Source of the DNA: Trileptium ribeirensis
Lineage: Eukaryota; Nematoda; Enoplea; Enoplida; Thoracostomopsidae
Direction: 5' to 3'
NCBI GenBank assembly: GCA_030248225.1
Contig: JASANE010016307.1
Location: 1 to 64,000 of the forward strand
DNA length: 64,000 bases
Shown here: positions 46,866-57,937 of the stretch, piece after piece
Layout of the letters: every line of letters starts with the position of its first letter
Numbering within the stretch: the first letter of the stretch is position 1
Notes under the pieces: generated by a model
What the model saw: only the letters and a program-made list of their open reading frames with translations
Database searches by the model: none
Told to the model about the DNA's origin: nothing
Translations under genes and position numbers: made by a program

Positions 46866-47147
46866 TTCTTTAGCTTGAGCGGTATTTAACAAAAATAGCT
46901 AACATAGCTTATAGGTACTAAACTGGGGTAAAAAAACTCTCAATTTGGCCTCTGACCCCGGAACCAAACCTGAAGCCAAAAAAGCTCGGAGATGTACACG
47001 ACAAATTCGAATGAGGATGCCACTTCGAAAGAGCCCAAGATCGTTAAAATGGGTTTAGTCGTCCCCGAGTCATGGCCTATCACACACACTGACGGAATTC
47101 AAAAGCTTTCACCCTTGCAAAACACAATCTCGACTATGGTAGACTAC

Positions 47148-47759
47148 GCTCTGATTATATATAGAACAAATGCGTATTATTAAATATTGACCCCAGATAA
47201 ACAAAATCTTTCCTGTCCATCTATATGCGCACGTACACGATTTTATTCATTATTATATTACATTGATGCTGATTCTCGTTCTTATCTCCAGCGGTCAGCT
47301 CAGTAAGCGATGTTGGAACAACGAACGAGCATATTCTTAAAGCAGATAATATGGGCAAAGCACCGAAATAATAATGTGTGTAAGTGTATGTAGTTATTTA
47401 TTGTATATGTTTGTGTGGCACATAATATATGAATTGCACAGTTGTCAATGTCATTTCTCAATGCCCTGCTTCTAAACCGCACCAACAATATACATTTATA
47501 CACATTGCACACGTTCGTGGCTTCAGATTATATTATTTCATAATAATTGATACCATCTCATACGTTGGCGATTATATTTCGGTAAAATTGTAACTATATT
47601 AGTGTCCTGTTTGAATAAGTTCTAACAATGAATCTTTTGTATTAGCGGTGTTAGGTGTATTGGTGGTATTAGTAGTTTTTTATCAAGACGCAATCTATGT
47701 TTATATTAAATTAGGTTTATGTATTGAAATGCTTCGTGTCGACTAAATATTGTCTGTGA
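47148..47759. other. Unassigned AT-rich spacer
   Basis: No gene was recognised between family A copy 1 and family C copy 3. Confidence 0.45.
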
Positions 47760-47990
47760 GTAATAAAATATGCATTAACCCTTTCATACAAAAGAAATTA
47801 TCATATTATGTCGCATATAATGTTGATCAAATTTTGGCTGCAACTGTAAATAAAATTGGATCATTTGGCTGCAAGCGTCGTACACTAGCCACTTCTCAGT
47901 TGCTCTCATCCTTAAGGAAATCCGCAGAGCGAGCAAATAACAATACACGTGCAAATATACACCATACGGCAATCTCGGTTTCTATGTCGC
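47760..47990 (-). mobile_element. SINE-like repeat family C, copy 3
   Basis: On the minus strand it reads gcacgtgtattgttatttgc, then ttccttaaggatgagagcaa, then an A/B-box-like decayed segment and tgatcaacattatatgcgac. The same order occurs in copy 4 (gttccttaaagagccgggca ... gttaaacattgcacgatac). The tRNA-like boxes are degraded. Confidence 0.55.
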
Positions 47991-48149
47991 TTGTAAATGT
48001 ACACTCGTCTAAATGCATAGCGTTAATATTTGAATTAAAAAGTTTCACAACGGTAAACGCTTCATTTGCGAAGTGACGAGTTTTTCCTTAATGTTTTAAA
48101 CGATATCTAGATGTATGCAAAGAAGCTCGGTTGTGGAAAGGTTAGTTTA

Positions 48150-49240
48150 TAGAACTCTAGAACCAGAGCCTTAATCGAAAAACAAAAAGTGGCATCGGAA
48201 TTTATCATTCTACTATGAAATAAAACCAAGCACATCAAAAAAATTCGAAAGTTAAATTAAAAATAACTTTGCTTCCGTGAAGGGTACTAAACTGAAAAAA
48301 CTTTTATTTTGCTCTCTGACCCGAACCTTGGGAGAGTCATGCACCCGTACCCATGGGTCACAGAGCAAAACTAGCACCGGCAATGAGTTTCCCATACCCG
48401 AAAACCCCCAAATGAAACTTTTCAGCCGCCCAGGACGTCAGAAAAAAATTTTCGAATGTTGGATCGAGGAATCACTGGGGCACCATAACTCAGACTCCAT
48501 AACTCTAGAACCGGAGCCTTAATCGAAAAACAAAAAAGACCCATCGCATTTATCATTTTACTATGAAAAAACACCAAGCAAAGAAAAAATCGAAAGTCAA
48601 GGTAAAATAATCTTGCTTCCGTGAAGGGTACTAAAATGAGGTAAAAAACATTTTTGCTCTCTGACCCCGAACCTTGGAGGCGCCATACCACCGTACCCAC
48701 GGAACCATGGCCACAGAGCAAATCCAGCACGGTCAATGAGTTTCCCATGACGGAAAACCCCCTGGTTAAAATTATCAGCCGCCCAAGACGTCAGAACAAA
48801 TTTTTAAATTTTGGGGTCGAGGAACCATTGGGGTGCGATACCGCCGCACCTCAAACCCCATAAATCTAGAACCCGAGCCTTAATCGAAAAACAAAAGAGA
48901 CATCGGCTTTTATCATTTTACTATAAAATAAAACCAACCAGAGAAAAAAATCGAAAGTTAAGATAAAATAACTTTGCTTCTGTGAAGGGCACTAAAATGG
49001 GGTAAAAAAGCGCAAAAAACCCACATTTTGACCCTAACCCCGGAACCAGACTCTAAATCAACAAACGCTCGGAGATTTAAACAGTAAACCGACTACGCCG
49101 ATTCGAATGAGCCCAAGATCGTGGAAATCGGTTTAGCCGTTCCCGAGTTATGGCCTATCACACGCACAAATACACACAAATGGAATTGAAAAGATTTCAC
49201 CCCTGCAACACACAGTCTCCGCTCCGTTTCAGTACGTTCT
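48150..49240 (+). mobile_element. Repeat family A, copy 2 (tandem ~350-bp units)
   Basis: The gagccttaatcgaaaaacaa landmark follows aacc(a/g/c)gag at 48,162, 48,509 and 48,870, giving periods of about 347 and 361 bp. Each unit also has cttccgtgaagggta/gca and gagtttcccat segments. The copy ends like copy 1 (gagcccaagatcgtggaaat, ggcctatcacacgcac, then acacacagtctccg). It appears 5'-truncated and has no coding capacity. Confidence 0.7.
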
Positions 49241-50734
49241 GATTAATATTGATATTTGATATAAAAATATAAAATAATGTTATTTATATATAAATATAAA
49301 AAATATTTATATATATAAAATATTGTTTATTAATATGATTATGCATATTTATATTTACATCTATTGCTAACAGTTTTAATTTTTATAGGCCATCGCCATT
49401 ATCGCTAAAAAGAATGTAAAAACGATAACGGAACTAATATTTTTATAGTATTGTTTATATCCGGTGAGTACTTAAACGTTTGTAATGTAAACAAAAAGCA
49501 AAGAACATTCGAGCTGAAGGTTGCTGCCCGTTCGGACAATTGAGCTTATTTCGAGTATCGGACTTTAGAATCATAAATAACTCAAGTTTATGGTTCCAGA
49601 CGTGAAAACTATTAGTTGAACGAAATGCTTTTCTCCGAAGTGTAGCGCAGTACTTCAACTGTAAACGTGTTTGTTTTAATAGATAGTTTGTCAAGATGAG
49701 ATTAATTTGCTACTGTTTCTTTATAAGGCACTGCTCTAAGTTTTATTGAGCCTAATTCATGGGTACAAACTTTAGTGTTGGAAGATATTTCAATATGATA
49801 TTTCGGATTTCAGAAATAAATATATATATTCGTCAACAAAGAAGTTCCAAGATGCTCGCTTACAGTTGGGCTTACAATCATAGCTTTGATTGGCTAAACC
49901 ACAAACAGTAAATAGTTCAAGAGCAACAAGCAAATCATTAATTGGGTATCCTTAATCTGAGTTAACATCAGCCGCAGTTCATAGTCCGTTTTGGCTAGTG
50001 AAATGATTTCTGCTCTTTATTTTATTTCAAACGTCTCAACGTTGATGAAGTCAAGAGTACACGTCCCCAGTGAACTAGTGAAAAATATGCAAGACTATAA
50101 ATTAAGTTATAATAATGAAATTTGCAACAACTTTAGCCCAATCTAGGTGGTTTTGATACTTTATTAGCTAGCTTATATGCTGTAAAGGTAATTTCAATTG
50201 TATCCAGTACCATGAAATATGGTTACTACTTAACACTTCACTTGCATGAAAACTATACAATACGGCTTTTATATAACCTATTTCGCAAGTGAAATATCAA
50301 GAACTTATACTATTCTGCAGTTCATCATAAGTACGATTTGAAATTAATTTAGGCAGAACTATTTCGAAAGCGGCGGATTAAAAACGACCTCTCTCTGAGT
50401 AAGCAAATTGAAATACACTCGTTTTAAGCGGAAATAACTAAAAGACGATCGTATTTGACTTCACAGATCAGAACGACTTTTAATTTTATCCATGTTAGTG
50501 GGCACGCATTGCGGTAATACCCGCAATAAGAGATTTGAGTTTTAAAAAATAATTCGCCATTTTTCTTTTGTGGACGGAATCACATATTGGAAAATGTGTG
50601 CTTGCAGCTGCTCGAAACATCTGTCATATTCACTAGTAGTATTAACATCACCATAATTTCTTCTGCCGTTCTGTATGTAAGCATACGTGTTACAACAATC
50701 TTATCTTAATGAATTGTAGGTTGTATAATATAAC
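49241..50734. other. Unassigned AT-rich stretch
   Basis: Low-complexity TATAAA runs lie at 49,255-49,340. A minus frame at 49,455-49,694 has no recognisable domain. Confidence 0.45.
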
Positions 50735-52190
50735 ATAGCCTACAAGGAAATATGGCAGGATGTAAATTTGGAATTTGAGGCTTATCCGGAATACCAGAGC
50801 ATATTGAGTTAAAGACAGGGTGTAGATTTAGAATTAGAGGTTTAACCGGAATAAAAGACCAGATCGACGTAAGGACAAGGTCTAAATTTAGAACGTGATG
50901 TTTAACCGGAATACCAGAGCAGACCGTGTTAAAGACAACGTATACAGTCGGAATTTGAGGCATAACCGAAACACCAAAACTGATCGAGTTCAGGGCAAGG
51001 CGTAGATTTAGAATATGAGGTTTAACCGGGATACCAGAGCAGATCGGGTTAAGGGATTCGGAATTTGAGGTTTAGCCGGAATACCAGAGCAGGTCCAGTT
51101 AAGGATAAGGTATAGATTTAGAATTCGAGGCTTAACCGGAATACCAGAATAGATTGAGTTAAGGACAAAACGTAGATTCAGAATTTGAGGCTTAACCGAA
51201 ACACCAGAACTAATCAAGGTCAGGACAAGGTGTAGGTTTAGAATATGAGGTTTAACCGGAATAAAAGAGCAGATCGAGTTCAGGACAAGGTGTAGATTTA
51301 GAATTTGTAACTTAACAGGAATACCAGAGCAGATCGGGTTAAGGGATTCGGAATTTGAGGCTTAACCGGAACACCAGAACTAATCAAAGTCAGGACAAGG
51401 TGTAGGTTTAGAATTTGCAATTTAACTGGAATAAAAGAGCAGATCCAGTTCAGGACAAGGTGTAGATTTAGAATTTGAAATTTAAGCGGAATACCAGAGC
51501 AGATCAAGTTAAGCACAATGTGTAGATCGGGAATTTGGGGCTTAACCGGAATACCAGAACTAATCAAGGTCAGAGCAAGGTGCAGGTTTAGGATTTGAGG
51601 TATAACTGGAATACCAAAGCAGATCGAATTAAAGACATGGTGCCGATTCAGAATTTGAGGTTTAACCGGAATACCAGAGCAGATCGGGTAAAGGGATTCG
51701 GAATTTGAGGCTTAACCGCAACACCAGAACTAATCAAGGTCAGGACAAGGTGTAGCTTTAGAATTTGCAGTTTAACTGGAATACCAGAGCAGATCGAATT
51801 AAAGACAAGGTGTCGATTTAGAATTTGAAATTTAACCGGAATACCAGAACAGACCGAGTTAAGGACAAGGTGTAGATTCGGAATTTGAGACTTAAACGAA
51901 ACACGAGAACTGATCAAGTTCAGGACAAGGTGTAGATTTAGAATTTGAGGTTTAATCGGAATACCAGAGCAGATCGAGTTAACGACAAGGTGCAGATTCG
52001 GAATTTGAGGCTTAACCGAAACGAGTTAAGGACAACGTGTAGATTTGGAATTTGGGGCTTAACCGGAATGCCGGAACTGATCGAGTTCAGGACAAGGTAT
52101 AGATTTAGAATTTGAGGTTTAACCGGAATACCAGAGCAGATCGGGTTAAGGACAAGGTGTAGATTCGCAAATCAAGGCTTATACTAACCA
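50735..52190 (+). repeat. 60-bp minisatellite, ~24 units
   Basis: The unit contains gaatttgaggcttaaccgga, ataccagagcagatcgagtt, and aaggacaaggtgtagattta. Some units are shortened. Because the period is exactly 20 codons, a minus-strand frame repeats a SGIPVKPQILNLHLVLN-like peptide over long runs (51,298-51,567; 51,648-51,917). Stops break it, and no ATG-led gene context exists. Confidence 0.9.
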
Positions 52191-52289
52191 GCGGAGCGGA
52201 TCGCTGTCAATATTTTCAATAGGGCAGCATCTATCTCACTTCTTGTGATAAAGTATTTACATTTGCTGTGTGATCTTTGTTGATATATA

Positions 52290-52738
52290 TGCCAAATACG
52301 GACAAATCGTCGCTTGTAATTTTTGTTACGGACGATCGGTCGTTTATAATATTTGTTATAAACGATCGATTGTCCGAAACAAATGTTACAAACACCTCGT
52401 CGTTTATAATATTTGTTATGGACGATCGATCATTTATAACTTTTGTTATAAACAATCGATTGTCTATAAGCATATATTACAAACACCTCGTCGCTTGTAA
52501 TTTTTGTTACGGACGATCGGTCGTTTATAACATTTGTTATAAACGATCAATCGTCCGTAACAAATATTACAAACACCGCATCGCTTGTAATACTTATTAC
52601 GGACGATCGATCGTTTATAACTTTTGTTATAAACAATCGATCGTCCATAAACAAATATTACAAACACCTCGTCGCTTGTAATTTCTGTTACGGACGATCG
52701 GTCGTCTGTAACAAATGTTATAAACAACCGATCGTCCA
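52290..52738. repeat. Palindromic ~30-bp monomer array, copy 2
   Basis: About fifteen units of the same monomer as 43,926-44,245 (acggacgatcggtcg, tttataacatttgttataaa, acgatcgatcgtccgtaac, with acacctcgtcgcttgtaat spacers every two to three units). It abuts the inner end of family A copy 3 at 52,745. Neighbouring units can pair with each other. Confidence 0.82.
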
Positions 52739-52744
52739 TATGAA

Positions 52745-53676
52745 CCCGGGTGAACGTTTCCGAGAGTTTTTTGATTTGGGATCTGGTTCCGGGGTTAGGG
52801 GTCATAATCTGGGTTTTTCACCCCATTTTACTACCCTTCGCAAAAGCTCGGTTATTTTATCTTAACCTTCGAATTTTTTCTCTGGTTGAATTTATTTCAT
52901 AGGAACAAGATAAATGTCGATGCCTGTTTTTCGATTAAGGCTCCGGTTCCAGAGTTATGGGGTTTGAGGCATGGTGCCCCAATGGTTTTTCGTCCCAAAA
53001 TTCGAAAATTTTTTGTTACCGTCCTGGGCTGCTGAAAAGTTTCACTTGAGGATTTTGGGGCATGCGAAACTCATTGCCTGTGCTGGTTTTAATCTGTGAC
53101 CCATCGTTCCATGTGTACGGGCGTATGGCGCCCCCAAGGTTCGGGGTCGGAGAGCTAAATAAAGGCTTTTTACCCTATTTTAATACCCTCCACGGAAGCA
53201 AGATTATTTTTATTTTAACTTTGGTTATTTTTTTCTCTGCTTGGTTTTATTTCATAGTAAAATGACAAATGCCGATGCCTCTTTTTTGTTTTGGATTATG
53301 GCTCTGGTTCTACAATTATGGGATTTGATGTTTGGGGGTTTTCGGGCATGGGAAACTCATTGCCTGTGTTGAGTTTGATCTGCGACCCATGGTTACATGG
53401 GTACGGGGGTATGTCGCCGTCATGGTTCATCGCCCCAAAATTCCTAATTTTACTGATTACGTCCTGGGAGGCTGATAGCTTGCACTTGCGGGTTTTGGGG
53501 CACGGGAAACTTATTGCTGGTGTTAGTGTTGTCCTAACTTGTGCGGCATAGTGTGATATCCATATATAGCGTATCGACGTATGCTATCGAGAGCTGATTG
53601 GCTGTGCACGCAAAAGGCGTTGGTGTACTTATGCCTTGATAAGTCCTGCAATCTCGATAGAGTTACTAGTAACTTT
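52745..53676 (-). mobile_element. Repeat family A, copy 3 (inverted)
   Basis: Read on the minus strand it starts agtaactctatcgagattgc, as copy 1 does. It continues through tgcacagccaatcagctctc, gagtttcccatgcccgaaaa, the cttccgtggagggta landmark and gaaccggagccttaatcg. It ends at the palindromic array with a ccggaaccagatcccaaatc segment. The terminal agreement with copy 1 fixes the outer end of the family. Confidence 0.7.
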
Positions 53677-55340
53677 GTGCTGCCGACTAGTGTAGTGCCA
53701 GTTCATTACATAAATTCCATGTTTTTCTTTTTTGTTTCTCTTTTTTCAATAAAGTCCAACAAGTTTCAAGGTAGTTGGGGATTCGCCGACTTGGGCGCTT
53801 AGTATTTGAAGAGCGTGACTAATACATTTTAATAAAGTAAATTTGTATTTTGAATGCATGATTACACAATAAATAACGAATGTTCAATCAAGATGCCAGC
53901 AACAACAAAATTGTCCATTACCAGTTGAGATACCGTTATTGTAGAACGATGTCATTTGTTTGTTACGCTTGTTACAAACCAAATTTGTAAAAGTAATAAC
54001 ATTTATACGCATTTTCTGATAACAATAAACCACGTAAGCTTAATATTACAACGGTTTTGATTGTGTTTGAAGAGGATTGAAATAATATTACATTGTCCGC
54101 AAGAACATACGTTAAAATGGGAACGATTGCAAGGAAGACACGCGAATTCGCGAAGTGGCTCCAAATTTTTCAATATTTTTGAACTGAAAACACAATTTTC
54201 AGCCCACCATTTGAGCAAAAAATAAAAATTTTAACACTTGCCTCGGTATCTCACTTTCCAAATTAATGTCTTGTAAAATTTATACTCGTGCAACATGGTC
54301 GGGAATGGCTTCAAAATTGATTTTGACATATCCACATCGGTTTTTGAAATTGGTGAGATTATTGGCACAAATCCCTCCTTACCATTGGGGGCAATACCAT
54401 TTTGGGGCCCAGTAGTTTCAGTAACACGCAAGCAGTATAAATGTGAAAATATGGGAAGCGGGCATACCTGCCCTCCCCCCCGGGATTTGCGTTTGTGTGT
54501 GGGATCTGCCCTTATCGTGATGTAAAGCGCGACATTGGTTTCTCTTTTTATTGACAGTGCATACATATGTTTAGTTTAACCGCATTCCACAGATCAACTG
54601 CGATAGTTTGGAGTATTTAAAAATCCGACCGTTGAAATTTGTGTCCCATGTGATTATGGCATGCGGCAAACGTTTCCAATTTGCATGACTAGATTTAATT
54701 TCAAACGGTAATGTAATGTATAATGTAAGATGTCCTCCAAAATATATTATAAACTTTACAAGATTAAAAATACACCAACTTTGTCGATAACAGCGTTGCA
54801 TGTACCAATTCAATACAAATATTCTCTATTTTGGAACTCATCCGCATAACTTTATTTTAAGTACCGTTTGCTTTTGCAGATAGTATATATTTGACCTTTA
54901 AATTTTGATATCTGTAGGATCTGTGGTCATCGCTCAGAGAAATCGCTTCGAAGCAACTATTTAGCGATTTAGTCCGATAGTCTATTTGACATGCTTGTAA
55001 CTTAAAGCAAAAATAAGCATTATATATATATATATGTTAAACGCCTATGATGAAATTTTATGTATACTACAAAAGTGAACTTGACGGCGAAACAATAGTA
55101 AATCGGATATCTTAGGTATTTATGTAAATGAGTCGTAACACCGTCTCTCTAAAACCAATTGAAGTCTGTTAAGTTTTGTGGTTCGTATGAAAGACAATTA
55201 TATATGGAAGCCGCCGCAACACTCTGAAATAAAAGAGGCTCTTCATTTGTTCCTTGGCAGTCGCCAAAGACATCGCCAGCGGGCGATTCGTAATCATAGT
55301 GTCTTAATCCTCTCATGCCCACTAGGTCCAACTGGACCCA
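53677..55340. other. Unassigned stretch
   Basis: Open frames at 54,231-54,566 (minus, 111 codons) and 54,003-54,218 (minus) have no recognised domain. A C8 run occurs at about 54,473. Confidence 0.45.
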
Positions 55341-55560
55341 ACGCACATTGCGACTCGTTGTGTTTACTGAGCTTGTTGTATATCGTACGTTTGAACGTGC
55401 GTTGTTAATCGCTTGTATTGTGAGGTTCCTTAAAGAGCCGGGCAACTGCTCTCAGATAGCTCAGTGGTTTGCGTACTCACGTTTCACCCGTACGTTTCAG
55501 GTTCGATCCCCTGGCGCAGGCTTGAGTTTGTTAAACATTGCACGATACATAAATTAATTC
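55341..55560 (+). mobile_element. SINE-like repeat family C, copy 4 (best tRNA-like boxes)
   Basis: The best preserved copy. After gaggttccttaaagagccgg it has TAGCTCAGTGG (A box, near 55,460) and GGTTCGATCCC (B box, near 55,501), spaced as in a tRNA. It then ends ttgttaaacattgcacgata. The acceptor arm does not close (the 5' flank is not complementary to the 3' gcgcaggc), so it is a tRNA-derived SINE head rather than a tRNA gene. Confidence 0.6.
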
Positions 55561-56785
55561 GGTCATGAAAGGGTTAATGTAAAATTTAATTGTATTGTAA
55601 TGTATACATTGGTTTTAAGTTTTATAGCCCACCATTCCCAAAAGGAAAAGGCGACAAAAATGTATTTTCAAATGGTCTATCCACCATGTATGATGATACT
55701 GCTACGAAGGTTTCCTTATAAGAAAAATATGTCTATTTAAAAACGCATGTATTTTCTGATAGCTTAGTTTGCTTCAAGATTAACGTACAAGGTGTCGTAC
55801 AGCACTGGTAATGTTGACATTGTTATGAAAATAAAGGTTTCTGAATATGCGTTACGGTTTACAGTCACTAGCTGTACTTGTAACGTTTTCAAAATAATAC
55901 CCATGATTAATTATTAACAGGATCGTGTCTCACTGTTTTTTCGTCTTTTTCTGACCGAGGGTTACATTGCACTGCAAAAGTTCTTAAGGTCAGTAGAGTT
56001 GTTTTAGGTTGTCTCACTTAGGAGTACCTTCAAACCTAGTACACGGTGCTTTTAAGTTTGATGGTTAGTCGAGTTTCATTGTCGCTTTTGGCAAACACTG
56101 CACATCAGCATTCCTAGGACCACGAATATAATTGGGTCTTGTGCATCATTCGCTCATGGACTGGCAAGTGACTACGGTTAATTATATGGACTCGTGAAAT
56201 CTGGCACACCAGTTAGGAACTCCAACATATTGAAAACATTGATAAGGACACGACTAGAATAAAATCAGGGTCAAAACACAACATCTAGCACGCCCCCTCA
56301 TCCTTAAAAGTTAACTCAATTAACTCTGTTCTGAGAAAATTTTGTTGTCAGACCCGATAAGAGCAAAACTCCCAAATTTTTGCAGACCGACTTGATCGGT
56401 GACTTTTTGGATTTCTGTATATATATTTTTGCATCAAGACCCGTTAGGTCTGCCTGCCTTCCGTTTCACACATTCGTATGTATATTGATTTGAAGCACAC
56501 ATTCATATTTCTCCCTTTCTCTCTCTCTAAGTCATCATAGGTGTTTTGCTCGCACAATGACAGAGGTCTCCACTCGCTCAGATATCTCGGCCCCGCTCGT
56601 GAAATATCAAAAATCGAGCGTACGAGATCGCAGCATGCAGTGGAAACTTGCACTTCAAAAATACACACACGAGCAATAACAACAGGAAATCGAAGGGAAA
56701 AGGATGGGAGAACGAAGATGGCCAAAAACGAAAATCGGGGAAAAGATTCGGGTACGAATTTTCAGGCCCTGCTTGCGGTTCATTG
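55561..56785. other. Unassigned stretch
   Basis: Overlapping plus and minus open frames near 56,444-56,816 (91-93 codons) have no recognisable domain. Confidence 0.45.
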
Positions 56786-57138
56786 TAGATCTCGAGTCGT
56801 AAGATCTTATAGGTAGATTAAGAATCCTTAGGCCAAAAGTAAGAACCTGTAGACTTGATTATAACGGAAAATGAAATTTTTCCGCCAATTCGGAGCAGGC
56901 GCGTACTCGACACAACAGTAGGACAAATGCCCCCATGAATATTTACCTGAGATTAGGAATTACTCTACTTAGATCTCGATGCGTAAGATCTTATAGATAG
57001 ATTAGGAATCCTTTGGCTTGATTATAACGGAAAATGAAATTTTTGCGCCAATTCGGAGTAGGCACGTACTCGACACAAGAGTAGGAGAAATTCCCCCCTG
57101 GACGTTCACCATAGATTAGGAACTACTCTACTTACTGT
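56786..57138 (+). repeat. Tandem duplication, 184-bp unit x2
   Basis: Copies start at 56,786 and 56,970 and share tagatctcga, gtaagatcttatag, ttgattataacggaaaatga and the cgtactcgacacaa word. The second copy is slightly shortened. Confidence 0.85.
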
Positions 57139-57300
57139 AAAAGCTCGTTTTACCGAGAACCTAAGATTCACCAATGTTAAGGGATTGGAATATGACACAA
57201 TTTGCACCCTCCACAAAAACACAGATTTTAGACCAAATTTGGGAGCTCATACCTAGTGTCACATAAATCGGAGCGATGCCAATCCGGAGTTTTTGGATAG

Positions 57301-57786
57301 CTTGGCAACACAGCTATCGTAGCAGATGTCGAAGATCAACTCGACAACGACCTCGATCGACGAGCGGACGCGCAACGGCTGGCGGATTTGGTCTACGAGC
57401 GGATCGATTTCGATTGCTGTGAAGATCCGCACCTGATCATCGAGAACGAATTCTGAAGTGTCCTCCGTTCGATCATCTGCATCGATGTGATGCAGGTGCA
57501 GAAGCTGGTTTGGGATCGGATCTTCAAGCGAATTCAGTTCCAACAATTACAGCAAGCTGAACGAGTGCTCGAGAAGCTCCATAAACAGTACAAAGACGAA
57601 TGCGACGCATGTTATTACGAGGATCCTGGGCAACATCTTCACGCTCAAGCTGGTGGCTGCATGCATTCTCCGCGATACTGTAAGCAGGACATTAAACATG
57701 CTTGTAAAATGATAAACATTGAATACAATGAAAAGTTGTACAATATTATTCGTGAAAAATTGAGTTGTTATAACGATATGTATTAA
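57301..57786 (+). pseudogene. Convergent ORF with in-frame TGA, function unknown
   Basis: One frame is open from just after the TAG at 57,298 to the stop at 57,786, except for a TGA at 57,454-57,456. Its composition is coding-like and GC-richer than the flanks. The first part is acidic (DVEDQLDNDLDRRADAQRL, then VYERIDFDCCEDPHLI). The second part has QLQQAERVLEKLHKQYKDE, a likely helix/coiled coil, and then five to six Cys (DACYYEDPG ... GGCMHSPRYCKQDIKHACK). An AATAAA follows 16 bases after the stop. An ATG-led 99-residue version starts at 57,487. It converges on the capsid cluster, as opposed-strand genes in Polinton-like elements do, but no family was recognised. Confidence 0.5.
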
Positions 57787-57802
57787 TGTTATATTTTTTC
57801 TT

Positions 57803-57808
57803 AATAAA
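57803..57808 (+). terminator. Poly(A) signal of the plus-strand ORF
   Basis: AATAAA lies 16 bases after the stop codon at 57,786, in a T-rich context. Confidence 0.6.
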
Positions 57809-57937
57809 GTGTTAAAACTGAAACATTCTAAGCAGGTAAACTTCGATACTTGCTCAGCATGTCACAGCTACACTGATTGGAACCTCTGTTCCCTGTATAC
57901 CGCGACATAAGTTGAAATATCAAAATTACGATGTTTG

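Larger units (their letters stand above)
46395..46913 (+). mobile_element. TRIM retrotransposon with tRNA-like gene in each LTR
   Basis: Two identical 213-bp direct repeats (46,395-46,607 and 46,701-46,913) begin TGTAGTGATCAC and end AACATAGCTTATA. They flank a 93-bp interior. GGTAC is duplicated at both outer junctions (46,390-46,394 and 46,914-46,918), inside an otherwise continuous family A repeat. The interior begins with a primer-binding site, TGGTGAGCCCGACGTGAT, and ends in G-rich gcgggggttg just before the 3' LTR, as a polypurine tract would. It has no coding region, so it is a terminal-repeat retrotransposon in miniature. Identical LTRs imply a recent insertion. Confidence 0.88.
45308..47147 (+). 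mobile_element. Repeat family A, copy 1
   Basis: The left end is agtagtaactctatcgagat and the right end, inverted, is gtagtctaccatagtcgagat. These share a GTAGT...CTAT.GAGATTG-like terminal motif, so a TIR-bounded element of about 1.3 kb (without its insert) is likely. Internal landmarks are gagtttccc, gaaccggagcctta, cttccgtgaagggtac and a gagcccaagatcgt...ggcctatcacac 3' segment. The TRIM at 46,395-46,913 is inserted within cttccgtgaagggtac/taaactgggg. It has no coding capacity. Confidence 0.65.

Noticed and set aside
48422..48863. Overlapping open frames within repeat family A as coding sequence
   Set aside because: They fall on both strands of a non-coding repeat and are interrupted at different places in each copy.
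43926..52738. CRISPR array, because of short regular repeats
   Set aside because: Repeats are palindromic and contiguous or separated by related sequence, not by unique spacers, and the window is eukaryotic.
55460..55523. Functional tRNA gene at the family C copy 4 boxes
   Set aside because: The acceptor stem does not close and the T-stem is imperfect. The sequence recurs in decayed form in other copies, so it is a SINE head.
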